From Rubricella sp038526735 (GTDB taxonomy: Bacteria; Pseudomonadota; Alphaproteobacteria; Rhodobacterales; Rhodobacteraceae), in the NCBI GenBank assembly GCA_038526735.1, contig JBCBGM010000009.1, positions 1-64,000 on the forward strand: a DNA stretch of 64,000 nt. The letters are read 5' to 3'. Made by a program: the position numbers and the translations under genes. How positions within the stretch are numbered: the first letter of the stretch is position 1; each line of letters opens with the position of its first letter. Below, in pieces: positions 33,488-42,302 of the stretch. The notes under the pieces are model-generated. The model searched no databases. It was not told the DNA's origin and was given only the letters and a program-made list of their open reading frames with translations.

Positions 33488-35164
33488 TTGAGGACATCAA
33501 GCGAGCGGGCACAGGTCTGTGATGTGCTCACAAGTGCCGAGATGCGGCGCTTTGAGCGGCAAGCGATCGAGCGGGGCTGGGTCACCGGTCTGGATCTGAT
33601 GGAGCGGTCCGGGCAGGGCGTTGTGGAGGCCATTCTGAACGAGTGGCAAGAGTACCGCGCGGCCCCGCAATCGGTCGCGGTGCTCTGCGGGCCGGGCAAC
33701 AACGGCGGTGATGGGTTTGTAATTGCACGGCTTTTGCACAGCTTGGGCTGGGACGTGACGGTGTGGTTTTGGGGCGATGTTGAAAAACTGCCCCCTGATT
33801 CGCGCGTCAACCACGACCTTTGGGAAACGCTCGGAGCGGTTCGGCCCTTGGAGGAGATGGCGTTTCGGAGCGCGCCCTCGCCGGCGCTCTATGTCGATGC
33901 GCTCTTTGGGATCGGGCTGAGTCGCGCGTTTGAGGGGGCGTTGCGGGAATTCGTGCAGCATCTTGCAGGGAGCGGCGGCGACTATATGCACTATCAGCCG
34001 CGGATGGTGTCTGTCGATGTGCCGTCCGGGCTCTGTGCTGATACAGGCGCGGTACTGGGCACGCCTGAGCCGTCGCCGGGCACTAGCGGTGGCCTCTTCG
34101 CCCGGCTCACAGTGACGTTTGAGCGGCCCAAGCCGGGGCACTTTTTGCTGCACGGCCCAATGATGTGCGGGAAGTTGGTTGTGGTTCCGCTTGGGGTTTA
34201 CCGGGAGACCTCCGGTCGCAAGAGCACACGCGGTTTCTACGATCACGTCTTCGCGCATTCGAAGGTGAGGGTGGCGGTTGCACCAGAAGGTGTTGAGCCT
34301 TTCACCGTATTTGAGCGCCCCCTCTCGCTGCAACGATTTGAGCGTTCGAACGCTCACAAGTTCTCCCACGGGCATGTCATGGTGGTGGCCGGCGGCTCTG
34401 GGTTCGGAGGTGCTGCACGGCTCGCCGCGCGGGGGGCGTTGCGGATGGGGGCGGGTTTGGTGACGGTCGCCTGCCCGCAGGAGGCGCTCTTGGAGAATGC
34501 GGCACGGCTCGACGCAATCATGGTGCGGGCGTTTGACGACCTTGCAGCGTTTGAGGCGCTGATCACCGATCCGAAAGTCACCACGCTGGTGATTGGCCCG
34601 GGGCTTGGGCGCAGCGAGACTGCGCGCGAACAGGTGCTAGCCGTTCTGAAAACTGGCAAACCGTGTGTGCTCGATGCGGATGGAGTGTCGATGTGGGAAG
34701 AGGCCCAGGACGTGCTCTTTGAAGCGCTGCATGATCAGGTCATCATGACGCCCCACGCAGGCGAGTTTGCGCGTGTATTTCCAGACCTCAGCGACGCCAT
34801 GCAGCATCCGTACGGATCGACGCGCCCTCATCTCTCGAAAATCGAAGCCTGCCAAGCAGCGGCCAAGCGTGCCGGGTGCACGGTGCTGCTCAAGGGCCCT
34901 GACACCGTGATCGCGCGCCCCGATGGTCGCGTGCAGATCAATGCCAGCGCCTATGATCGTGCGGCTCCGCAGCTGGCCACCGCCGGATCGGGGGATGTGT
35001 TGGCAGGGTTCATCGCTGGCAGGCTCGCGCAGGGCAGCACGGAGGCCGCTCTTGAAGCCGCATTTGCCCATACCGAATGCGCGCTGGCGTTTGGCCCCGG
35101 GCTGATTGCCGAGGATTTGCCCGAGACGTTGCCGCAGGTCCTCAGGCAGTTCGCTGCGCCCTGA
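33488..35164 (+). CDS. nnr: Bifunctional NAD(P)H-hydrate epimerase/dehydratase
   Basis: A repair enzyme for hydrated NAD(P)H, about 558 residues. The N-terminal YjeF epimerase domain has CGPGNNGGDGFVIARLL; the C-terminal ribokinase-like dehydratase has VVAGGSGFGGAARLAARGA, MTPHAGEFARVF and TAGSGDVLAGFIAGRL. The start is not certain: TTG 33488 is used, but GTG 33524 (with AGG 8 bases upstream) gives MLTSAEMRRFE, which fits the family start well. It overlaps the Hint gene tail to tail by 23 bases. Confidence 0.93.
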   Translation: MRTSSERAQVCDVLTSAEMRRFERQAIERGWVTGLDLMERSGQGVVEAILNEWQEYRAAPQSVAVLCGPGNNGGDGFVIARLLHSLGWDVTVWFWGDVEKLPPDSRVNHDLWETLGAVRPLEEMAFRSAPSPALYVDALFGIGLSRAFEGALREFVQHLAGSGGDYMHYQPRMVSVDVPSGLCADTGAVLGTPEPSPGTSGGLFARLTVTFERPKPGHFLLHGPMMCGKLVVVPLGVYRETSGRKSTRGFYDHVFAHSKVRVAVAPEGVEPFTVFERPLSLQRFERSNAHKFSHGHVMVVAGGSGFGGAARLAARGALRMGAGLVTVACPQEALLENAARLDAIMVRAFDDLAAFEALITDPKVTTLVIGPGLGRSETAREQVLAVLKTGKPCVLDADGVSMWEEAQDVLFEALHDQVIMTPHAGEFARVFPDLSDAMQHPYGSTRPHLSKIEACQAAAKRAGCTVLLKGPDTVIARPDGRVQINASAYDRAAPQLATAGSGDVLAGFIAGRLAQGSTEAALEAAFAHTECALAFGPGLIAEDLPETLPQVLRQFAAP

Positions 35165-36230
35165 GCAAGGCCCGTGCCTCTCGGTCACGTAGGGTTGGGA
35201 GCGCGGGGCGGAGGGTGTGCCGCCCCGTTACAAACAGCTCCGGAAAGAGCATCCGCAACTCCGCGCGGGCGCTGTGATCAAGGCTTTGGAGGCTGTCTGC
35301 GCCGGGATAAAAACTCTCCGACAGCATCCCATCGACAAACACCAACGCGTGGCTGTCAAACAGGATGTGGATGTAGGCGAACGGGTCGAGGGATGTGTCT
35401 ACGTAAATGCTCTCGCCATTCACCAAATCTTTGGCTTTGACCAAAACGCTATGACAGTCGAACAGGATCTCACAGGTGCCATCGCTGATCGCGACCCGGT
35501 GCTGCGGAGAGACGCGGGTGCGCCTGCTCGGTGTATTTGGGCCCAGCGCGTCTTTCTCAAAGACGATGGGGCGATACGGCTCTTGCGCGTGCAAGCGCGT
35601 TGCGGTCACGGGGCAGCGGCCAATCCAGCGGATGGGTTTGAGGCCGTGGTTTTGGGTGACCACGAGATCGCCCACGCTCAGCGCGTCGATCGGTTTTGCG
35701 CCAGTGGGCGTTAAGACCTGCGATCCGCTCACACAACAGGGCGGAAAGCCATAGGCGGTCGCAAGAAAGTTTGGGCCTTCGGAGGTGGAGGTGACGGTCA
35801 GGGTCACGCCGATGGGCGGATACTCCCGCTCGCCACCGATAAAGGCGATGCCCTCGCTTGTGCCAAACACCGGAGAGGAGTTCCTGACGTTGAACGCGAC
35901 CAGCGTCTGGCTTTTGGTGGTGCCGTCGTCCGGGTCCGTCCACTCTACAGTGAAGGCGTATTCAGCCTCTACTCTTGTGCCGTCGCCGTAGGGGACGCCG
36001 TCAATTATTTGAGCGCCATCGAGAGTTTGACTGTTGTCACTGTCGCCAAAGCGACTGTCGTTGTCATCGACGAGAACTTCGTTCGAGGCCTTCTCGGTGA
36101 TTGTGATGGTGGCCCCGTTCAGGTGCGAGCCATTGCCGCCCGAAAGACCATCGAGCCCATCACTGCCCGAGGCCTCCCCACTGATGGAGAGGGCCGATTC
36201 ATCAAAAATCCAGATCGAATACGTCGGTAT
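35142..36230 (-). CDS. Hint-domain protein lacking a standard start codon
   Basis: The frame is open from a stop at 36258-36260 to 35142 and reads as a typical Rhodobacteraceae Hint (Hedgehog/intein-type) protein: an N-terminal beta-rich region (PTYSIWIFDESALSISG, TITITEKA, FNVRNSSPVFGT) then the Hint core CCVSGSQVLTPTGAKPIDAL, TQNHGLKPIRWIG and RVSPQHRVAI. Homologs begin MPTYSIW; here that position is ATA (36228-36230), and no ATG, GTG or TTG exists until GTG 35870, which would cut off half the domain. It is either translated from ATA or a neighbouring rare start, or inactivated by a point change or base-call error. Confidence 0.65.
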   Translation of the reverse strand: MPTYSIWIFDESALSISGEASGSDGLDGLSGGNGSHLNGATITITEKASNEVLVDDNDSRFGDSDNSQTLDGAQIIDGVPYGDGTRVEAEYAFTVEWTDPDDGTTKSQTLVAFNVRNSSPVFGTSEGIAFIGGEREYPPIGVTLTVTSTSEGPNFLATAYGFPPCCVSGSQVLTPTGAKPIDALSVGDLVVTQNHGLKPIRWIGRCPVTATRLHAQEPYRPIVFEKDALGPNTPSRRTRVSPQHRVAISDGTCEILFDCHSVLVKAKDLVNGESIYVDTSLDPFAYIHILFDSHALVFVDGMLSESFYPGADSLQSLDHSARAELRMLFPELFVTGRHTLRPALPTLRDREARALLRAQRTA

Positions 36231-36361
36231 TCCGGTGAACTCTGTGGGTTGCCCGATTTAAGAGCCTGATAGCTTAAGAATACCTAAACCAGTAATCCCA
36301 CTCTGACAGGTGTTATTCGCGCTCGCACTCGGAGGAGAGGTTTGCTAAGGCCCGCCGCAGT

Positions 36362-36446
<85 letters not shown>

Positions 36447-36451
36447 ACGCG

Positions 36452-37663
36452 TTAGCCCGGTTGAAACGTCGCCACAGAGGTGGGCCAGGGGTCGTCGAAG
36501 GGGGCTCCGCGCTTCCATGCGGCGATCTCGTCGGGGGTGCAGAAGCACTTGCGCAGCTCTGTGACGAAGATGTCGAGCTCATCCTCTTTGCCGATCACCG
36601 TGAGCCGGCACCGCCGGTCTCCGAAGTCAGGGTGGCGTTCGGTGAGTTTGGCGCGGAGTTGTTCCTGCTCCCAGTCGGATAGATTGAGGCTCTCATCCTC
36701 CAGCGCGCTGATGCGCCAGTAGTTGACAATGCCAAGCCCCACATTGCCGCCCGTTTGGTTCCACAGCAGCATGAGACTGTCGCGGGAGGGCAGCCAGAAA
36801 AAGCCTTTGCTGCGGTAAATCCCGACACCGAGAGCGGCGTTGTAGACGTCCCAGAGCCGCTGCGGATGAAAGGGGCGTGGATCTTCGATCACGCGGGTGC
36901 CGAGGGCGTAGGTCTCTGGCTGGGCCATGGGGGCGGCGGGGTGGTCTTTCTCCCATTGGGTGAGCTCTGCGCCGAGCTGTGCGACGCGGTGATAGTCATA
37001 GGCGGGCATGTCGAGGACCGTCTCCAGCCGGAGGTTGCCCCATTTCATGGCGAGAATATCGGCAAACGGGTTGAGCGGGTGCACCGCCGCACCGACCCGC
37101 TGCAACCCCTCCGGCGTCACGCGGTCACTTTTGCTCAGGAGCACGCGGTTGGCGAACATGATCTGCTCTGCCAACAGGTTCTCCACCCCCCTTTGGCCAT
37201 GCGCGAGGTTGGCGCTGGCGTTGGCGTGGAGGGAGCGGCCCTCGTCGTGGTCTTGGGTGAGCACGACGGCATCGACCACCGAGAGAAAGCCGCGCAGTTC
37301 CAGCGCTGGCATCGCCTTGATCCGCTCTAGGAGAGGCCAGGGGTGTGTGCTGCCGGAGGTCTCGATCAGCAGATGGGTGACTTCTCCGTCACTCAACACA
37401 CGCGCCACTGCGGCGGCGAACTTCGACAGCCCGTCTGCCGCGCTGATGCTGCCGCTGGGGATCGAGGCGAAATACGGGCTGTTGCGAGAGATGACCTCGC
37501 TGGTGTCGAGGACAGAGCCGTCGATGTCGAGCGGGCTCATCTCATTGACGACAACGCCAAGTGTCACGTCAGGAAGAGCGCGGGCCTGCACGAGCAGGTT
37601 TTGCAGCAGTGTGGTTTTGCCCGCGCCGAGAAAGCCATTCAAGATCGTTGCAGGGATGGGCAT
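36452..37663 (-). CDS. COG0523/CobW-family GTPase without the CxCC motif
   Basis: A 403-residue G3E GTPase of the metallochaperone group. P-loop LNGFLGAGKTTLLQN (residues 8-22), VVNEMSPLDID, a Walker B-like LLIETSGSTHPW and the guanine-specificity-like LLSKSDRV are present, followed by the CobW C-terminal domain (from about residue 290). The usual metal-binding CxCC after the switch is absent: the place reads SIPSGSIS. Metal delivery may therefore differ or be lost. It ends next to the tRNA-Leu gene. Confidence 0.88.
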   Translation of the reverse strand: MPIPATILNGFLGAGKTTLLQNLLVQARALPDVTLGVVVNEMSPLDIDGSVLDTSEVISRNSPYFASIPSGSISAADGLSKFAAAVARVLSDGEVTHLLIETSGSTHPWPLLERIKAMPALELRGFLSVVDAVVLTQDHDEGRSLHANASANLAHGQRGVENLLAEQIMFANRVLLSKSDRVTPEGLQRVGAAVHPLNPFADILAMKWGNLRLETVLDMPAYDYHRVAQLGAELTQWEKDHPAAPMAQPETYALGTRVIEDPRPFHPQRLWDVYNAALGVGIYRSKGFFWLPSRDSLMLLWNQTGGNVGLGIVNYWRISALEDESLNLSDWEQEQLRAKLTERHPDFGDRRCRLTVIGKEDELDIFVTELRKCFCTPDEIAAWKRGAPFDDPWPTSVATFQPG

Positions 37664-37702
37664 GGGCGGTCTCTGTTTTGGCAGTTGTTGGGTTTCAGGG
37701 CG

Positions 37703-39016
37703 CTAGGTAGCGCCAAATCCGTGCGCTTTCGCCCAATTCCACAGCCAAGCGGCGGTCTGGATCAGTTTGTTCTCTCCGCCGACTGGACCGATCACCTGCA
37801 CGCCCATGGGCATCCCATTTTGTGCGGTGAGGAGGGGGAGGGTGATGGTCGGCACGCCCGCCATCGTCCACAGGCCGTTGTAGATGGAGTCTCCGGTGGT
37901 GCTGAAGCCCTCGGGTGCCGGGCCCAGCGCCGAAGGGCCGATCAGCGCGTCATGGTTGGCAAAGAGCGGCGCGAGGGCGGGGGCGAGGGTGCGTTGCTGT
38001 TCCAGAGCCGCAAGGTATTCGGTGGCGGGCAAGGCCTCACCATCGCGGATCGCGGTTTGGGCGGCTTCAGAGAGTTGTGAGGGGTCACGCTCGGTGTAGC
38101 GGCGGAAGTGGTGGGCCATTTCGACGAAGTTAATCTTGGCGCGGTTCTCGGTGACGGTCTCGAAGGCGGGGGGGAGGGGCGAGGCTTTTGCCCCCAGCGC
38201 CTCTGCCAACGCGGAGAAGGCCGCGACCATCTCGGAGTCGGCCTTCTCCCACGCGGGCTCTTGGATGACGCCGAAACGGGGGGGCGCTTCCGAAGGTGTT
38301 TGGAGATGGTCGAACAGGGCGGGTGTGTTTGCCCGCTCGATCAATACGTCGGAGAGAATGCCCGCGCCCTCCAGATCGCGGGCGAACACGCCAACGGTAT
38401 CGAGGCTGTGCGATTGCAGCAGCACACCCTCTGACGGGATCGCGCCAAAACTCGGTTTCACGCCTACGACGCCACAGAAAGACGCCGGGCGCGCCACCGA
38501 TCCGCCGGTCTGCGTGCCCAGAGCCAGCGGGATCATCCCCGCTGCCACCGCCGCCGCAGACCCGGCGGAAGAGCCGCCCGGCGTGTGTGCAGGGTTCACC
38601 GGGTTGCGCGTTTTGCTGGGGTTCATGAAGGCCAGCTCGGTCGTCACCGTCTTGCCAAAGATCAGCGCGCCAGCCGCTTTGAGTTTGGTCACAACTGTCG
38701 CGTCCGCGGTGGGGATTCGCCCGACATCAAGCTTGCAGCCGTTCTCTGTCGGGATGCCGGCGGTGTCGATCACGTCTTTGATGCCCACGGGCAGCCCGTG
38801 CAGCGGGCCAACCGGGCCATGCGCCGAGTGCTGTGCATCCAACGCTTCAGCGTCGCGCAGCACGGCGGCACGGTCCAGCCAGACCCAGGCCTGCACCTCT
38901 GGCTCGCGGGCGTCGATGCGGGCAAGGCAGGCCTGCGCGACCCCCACCGCTGTGAAAGAGCCATCCGCCAAACGATCCCGCAGCGTTGCGGTGTTGAGCT
39001 CTAGAATGCCCGTCAT
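37703..39016 (-). CDS. Amidase signature family protein
   Basis: A 437-residue amidase. The Ser-cisSer-Lys triad region is intact: K in GLPVGIKDVIDTAG (about residue 77) and the signature GGSSAGSAAAVAAGMIPLAL followed by GTQTGGSVARPASFCG, which holds both serines. The substrate amide is unknown. It is not GatA, because the length and lack of GatB/C neighbours do not fit. The ATG at 39016 has gggaggg upstream. It diverges from the GATase gene. Confidence 0.9.
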   Translation of the reverse strand: MTGILELNTATLRDRLADGSFTAVGVAQACLARIDAREPEVQAWVWLDRAAVLRDAEALDAQHSAHGPVGPLHGLPVGIKDVIDTAGIPTENGCKLDVGRIPTADATVVTKLKAAGALIFGKTVTTELAFMNPSKTRNPVNPAHTPGGSSAGSAAAVAAGMIPLALGTQTGGSVARPASFCGVVGVKPSFGAIPSEGVLLQSHSLDTVGVFARDLEGAGILSDVLIERANTPALFDHLQTPSEAPPRFGVIQEPAWEKADSEMVAAFSALAEALGAKASPLPPAFETVTENRAKINFVEMAHHFRRYTERDPSQLSEAAQTAIRDGEALPATEYLAALEQQRTLAPALAPLFANHDALIGPSALGPAPEGFSTTGDSIYNGLWTMAGVPTITLPLLTAQNGMPMGVQVIGPVGGENKLIQTAAWLWNWAKAHGFGAT

Positions 39017-39136
39017 GTGACCCTCCCACAGGTGTTGCGCGCACCCTTCAGAAATGACGCGCGCGCGGATTGCAAGGCGCGGGGCGGGTTACGGTCGCCC
39101 GAAAAACGGCCTATGCGAAGGGCGAAAGGCCCGGTG

Positions 39137-39877
39137 ATGAAAAAACTGCTCGTTCTGCAATTGCGCCCTGAAACCGATGCCGCTGACGCGGAGTTTGCCT
39201 CGATCCTGAACAAATGCGCTTTGCCGGAGGAGGCCGCGCATCGCATTCGTGTGGATCAGGAGGATATTCCCGTCGGCCTCAAGGTCACAGATTTTGCGGC
39301 GGTTGTTGTCGGGGGTGGGCCGGGGTGCGTGAGTGACCCGCCGGAGCAAAAGAGCGAGCTGGATGCGCGGATCGAGGCGCAGATTTTCGCTCTGATGCCG
39401 CAGATCACAGCGCTCGATCATCCGTTCATGGGGTGCTGCTATGGGCTCGGGATTTTGGCCAAACACCTGGGCGGAGAGGTCAGCAAAGCGCAGTATGGAG
39501 AGCCCGTGGGCACCGCGCAGTGCGTGGTGACAGCCGAGGCCGAGGCAGACCCGCTGTTGCAGGGCCTCTCACCGCAGTTTGAGGCCTTTGTCGGTCATAA
39601 GGAAGCGGTGCAGAGCGTGCCTGAGGTTGCCGTGCATCTTGTGGCCTCTGACACCTGCCCGGTGCAGATGATCCGGCATGGGCACAACGTCTATGCCACG
39701 CAGTTTCACCCCGAAGCGGATGCCGAGGATTTTGAGAACCGCATCCGCATCTACCGCAACCACGGCTATTTTCCGCCCGAGGATGCGGACCGGCTGATCG
39801 CGGCCTGCCATGCGGCTCAGGTCTCCGTGCCTGGAGAGATCCTGCGGCGGTTCGCGGTGCGGTATTGCGGGGCGTGA
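39137..39877 (+). CDS. Class I glutamine amidotransferase-like protein
   Basis: A 246-residue stand-alone GATase1 domain related to the GuaA amidotransferase. The nucleophile is in FMGCCYGLGIL, the histidine-glutamate pair in TQFHPEADAEDF. As no synthetase domain is fused or adjacent, it may hydrolyse gamma-glutamyl compounds, in line with the next gene being a glutamate-cysteine-ligase-like enzyme; this is inference. Start ATG 39137 follows aaagg by 8 bases. Confidence 0.85.
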   Translation: MKKLLVLQLRPETDAADAEFASILNKCALPEEAAHRIRVDQEDIPVGLKVTDFAAVVVGGGPGCVSDPPEQKSELDARIEAQIFALMPQITALDHPFMGCCYGLGILAKHLGGEVSKAQYGEPVGTAQCVVTAEAEADPLLQGLSPQFEAFVGHKEAVQSVPEVAVHLVASDTCPVQMIRHGHNVYATQFHPEADAEDFENRIRIYRNHGYFPPEDADRLIAACHAAQVSVPGEILRRFAVRYCGA

Positions 39878-39959
39878 GGCTGCGCGCTGGGTGATTTCCT
39901 TTTGCCTTTGCGCGCGCAACCTGCTGAGTTTTGAATGCAACACAGCACAGGGGCCGGTT

Positions 39960-41084
39960 TTGGCGCAGCACGCACCGTCATTCTCACTCGGGGTCGAAGA
40001 AGAGTATCTGATCGTTGATGCCCAAACCCTCGATCTTGTCGCCGTGCCGCAGGCGGTGATGGATGAGTGTTTGCAAGAGCTTGGCGGCAAGGTCAGCCCG
40101 GAGTTTCTGCAATGCCAGATCGAGGTGGGCACCGGGGTTTGCGCCACGGTTGCGGAGGTGCGAGACGACCTCAACAACCTCCGTCGCGCCGTAAAGCGGG
40201 TGTGCAATGCGCATGGGTTGGCGCCAATTGCGGCCTCAACGCACCCGTTTGCGGCCTGGAAGTCTCAGAAATTCACCGTGAAAGAGCGCTATCAAGACCT
40301 GGAGCGTGATCTCGCCGGCGTTGCGCGGCGGATGCTGATTTGTGGCATGCATGTGCATGTGGGGCTGGATGATGACGACCTGCGGATCGATCTTTTGAGC
40401 CAGTTCTCTTACTTCGCGCCGCATCTTTTGGCGCTCTCCACCTCGTCGCCGTTCTGGGAGGGGCGACAGACGGGGCTGCATTCCTACCGGTTGACGGTGT
40501 TTGACAACCTGCCGCGCACGGGGTTGCCGCCGGTCTTTACGAGTTATTCGGAGTATGAGCGCTCGGTTGGTATTCTGACCGACGCTGGGCTGATCGAGGA
40601 TGCCAGCAAGCTGTGGTGGGATGTGCGGCCATCCTCGCGCTTTCCAACGCTTGAATCGCGGATCTGCGATGTTATGCCCGACATCAACCACACGCTGGCG
40701 ATCACGGCGCTGACGCAGAGCCTCTTTAAAATGCTCTATGAGCTGCGGCGCAACAACCAGCGCTGGCGGCGCTATGAGCGGTTTTTGGTGGAAGAGAACC
40801 GTTGGCGTGCGCAGCGCTATGGCCCCACGGAGGGGCTGATCGACTTTGGCCGCGGAGAGATTGTGCCGTTTGGCGACCTGGTGGAGGAGCTGATCGACCT
40901 CGTCTCCCCCCATGCCGCTGCGTTGGGGTGTTTGGCCGAGGTGGAGAGTGCGCGGGAGATTTTGCAGCGGGGAACCGGCTCTCAGATGCAGGTGAGGACC
41001 TACACTCGGGCGCTCCACGACGGGGCGAGTGCAGAGGAGGCGCTAAAAGAGGTTGTGCGGGAGCTTGTGGAGGTGTTTGCCTGA
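39960..41084 (+). CDS. Carboxylate-amine ligase, GCS2 family (YbdK-like)
   Basis: A 374-residue ATP-dependent ligase of the glutamate-cysteine ligase type 2 family. SFSLGVEEEYLIVD at the N terminus, GMHVHVGLDDDDLRID and the late KLWWDVRPSSRFPTLESRI are diagnostic. YbdK-type proteins show weak gamma-glutamylcysteine synthetase activity; the physiological substrate is uncertain. Start is TTG 39960 with AGGGG 6 bases upstream, giving MAQHAPSFSLGVEEE. It follows the GATase gene by 82 bases. Confidence 0.88.
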   Translation: MAQHAPSFSLGVEEEYLIVDAQTLDLVAVPQAVMDECLQELGGKVSPEFLQCQIEVGTGVCATVAEVRDDLNNLRRAVKRVCNAHGLAPIAASTHPFAAWKSQKFTVKERYQDLERDLAGVARRMLICGMHVHVGLDDDDLRIDLLSQFSYFAPHLLALSTSSPFWEGRQTGLHSYRLTVFDNLPRTGLPPVFTSYSEYERSVGILTDAGLIEDASKLWWDVRPSSRFPTLESRICDVMPDINHTLAITALTQSLFKMLYELRRNNQRWRRYERFLVEENRWRAQRYGPTEGLIDFGRGEIVPFGDLVEELIDLVSPHAAALGCLAEVESAREILQRGTGSQMQVRTYTRALHDGASAEEALKEVVRELVEVFA

Positions 41085-41139
41085 GGGGCGTGCACCTGCC
41101 GCGCGTACGGCAGATGCTTTGATATGCTGGCCTAGCCGC

Positions 41140-41307
41140 TTACTTATCGCAGGCGCAGCCGGAATGTCCGCAGCCAGACCCTCCAGGATGGCCATCGGCG
41201 CAGGCGCTGCTGCAGTAGTTTTTGTCGTCTTTTTTCACCGCGCCCTCGATCGGAACGATGCAAACGCAGCTGTCACAGGCGCATTTTTGGTGGGTCACTT
41301 CGGTCAT
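41140..41307 (-). CDS. Bacterial metallothionein (SmtA/BmtA-like)
   Basis: A 55-residue cysteine-rich protein: nine cysteines in KCACDSCVC, NYCSSAC and the tail GCGHSGCACDK, plus histidines at H6 and in DGHPGG and CGHSGC. The pattern CxCxxCxC, then CxxxC, then a C-terminal cysteine group is that of bacterial metallothioneins that bind Zn, Cd or Cu. Start ATG 41307, stop 41140-41142. It lies 9 bases after an ArsR-family gene, the classic metallothionein-repressor arrangement. Probably metal-induced. Confidence 0.88.
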   Translation of the reverse strand: MTEVTHQKCACDSCVCIVPIEGAVKKDDKNYCSSACADGHPGGSGCGHSGCACDK

Positions 41308-41316
41308 GGTTTGCTC

Positions 41317-41643
41317 CTAGGTTGAGGTTTCTGTCACCGCATGGGTGTGGCTGAACACATGCTCGATCATGATCTTGAGCACCCGGTGCACGCAGGCATC
41401 ATCCATCGCGTAAAACACCTGTTTGCCGCGCCGCTCGGACTTCAAAATCCGCGCAGCCCGCAACAGGCGCAGGTGATGGCTGGTGAGCGAGGCAGAGAGA
41501 CCGAGGCTCACCGCGATGCTGCCCGCAGAACGCTCCTCCTCCATGCAGGCCACGACGATGGACAGGCGCGTAGGGTCTGACAGGAGGCCAAACGTCTCCG
41601 CCAATTCGGCCGTGTGCTCACTTTTCAGATCGCTTGGGTTCAT
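41317..41643 (-). CDS. ArsR/SmtB-family metal-responsive repressor
   Basis: A 108-residue winged-helix repressor: helix-turn-helix SIAVSLGLSASLTSHHLRLL and wing SERRGKQVFYAMDD. A likely alpha5 metal site is seen as DACVHR with EHVFSHTH, which fits the D/x/C(H) plus H pair of the SmtB/CzrA group; no alpha3 ELCVC motif. It precedes the metallothionein gene and a perfect operator lies at its own start. ATG 41643 is used; the TTG at 41649 lies inside the operator. Confidence 0.88.
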   Translation of the reverse strand: MNPSDLKSEHTAELAETFGLLSDPTRLSIVVACMEEERSAGSIAVSLGLSASLTSHHLRLLRAARILKSERRGKQVFYAMDDACVHRVLKIMIEHVFSHTHAVTETST

Positions 41644-41646
41644 ATT

Positions 41647-41674
41647 CAATACTTGAATGAGTGTTCAAGTATTG
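41647..41674 (-). promoter_or_regulatory. Perfect ArsR-type operator overlapping the promoter
   Basis: CAATACTTGAA (41647-41657) and TTCAAGTATTG (41664-41674) form an exact 11-bp inverted repeat with a 6-base spacer, containing the TGAA-N6-TTCA core of ArsR/SmtB sites. On the minus strand a TTGACA (41678-41673) and, 18 bases on, AAGTAT (41654-41649) frame it as -35 and -10. The ATG of the repressor follows 5 bases after the -10, so the message would be nearly leaderless. Confidence 0.8.
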
Positions 41675-41693
41675 TCAATGAAGGTGCGGTGGA

Positions 41694-42086
41694 TCAGGCG
41701 CTGAGGGAGGAGCGTAGTTTTGCGAAGCTCTCGGCATCCACCTCCAAAGTCACACCAAGTTTGCCGGAGCCCGCGAGCACCGGAGCCTTGCTCAAGGTGA
41801 GCGTGACGGCCTCAATCTCGGGGTAGGCGGTGCAGGCCCCGACGATGCGGGTCATAACACGCTCTTGCGTGTGGTAATGTCCGTCGCGGGCGATGCGGTC
41901 GATGTCGCGGATCAGTGGGTCATAGTCGTAGACACCCGCCATTCCGTCCTCTGCGATCATCACGAGGCCGGGGTCAATGCGGAGGGTCATGTCGAGAACA
42001 TGGGCGTCGGGCACCACGTCATCGGGGCCGTAGGTGCCAATATCTGTCGCGACGATGAGGTCGCGCAGTTCTACCTGTGCGTGCAT
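41694..42086 (-). CDS. folB: Dihydroneopterin aldolase FolB
   Basis: A 130-residue enzyme of folate synthesis that makes 6-hydroxymethyl-dihydropterin, with the T-fold of the family. VELRDLIVATDIGTYGPD at the N terminus, VYDYDPLIRDIDRI in the middle and AVTLTLSKAPVLAGSGKLGVTL with the active lysine near the end are seen. The next gene upstream on the same strand is a small basic protein 24 bases away. Confidence 0.9.
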   Translation of the reverse strand: MHAQVELRDLIVATDIGTYGPDDVVPDAHVLDMTLRIDPGLVMIAEDGMAGVYDYDPLIRDIDRIARDGHYHTQERVMTRIVGACTAYPEIEAVTLTLSKAPVLAGSGKLGVTLEVDAESFAKLRSSLSA

Positions 42087-42110
42087 GGAGGTGTCCTATT
42101 CGGAGGTGGA

Positions 42111-42302
42111 TTAGTCCTCGAGCAAATCGTCGAGGTCGGTGTGGGAGATCTGGGTCAGCAGCAGCTTTTTGTACCGCCGCTGGCGACGGCGGGCTTTCGC
42201 GCCATTGGCCCGCCAACCTGCGCGCTTGTCTTGCACGACCTCTTCCAGGTCTTTGGCGTCCACCACGTGGGCGGCATCTTCCGGAGACGTGCGCTTTGGC
42301 AT
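42111..42302 (-). CDS. Small basic hypothetical protein
   Basis: A 63-residue protein with a strongly basic centre (GWRANGAKARRRQRRYKKLL) between acidic ends (SPEDAAHVVDAKDLEEV and HTDLDDLLED). It probably binds nucleic acid or a ribosome-like surface, which is inference from composition only. It lies directly upstream of folB on the same strand. I do not recognise a named family. Confidence 0.65.
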   Translation of the reverse strand: MPKRTSPEDAAHVVDAKDLEEVVQDKRAGWRANGAKARRRQRRYKKLLLTQISHTDLDDLLED

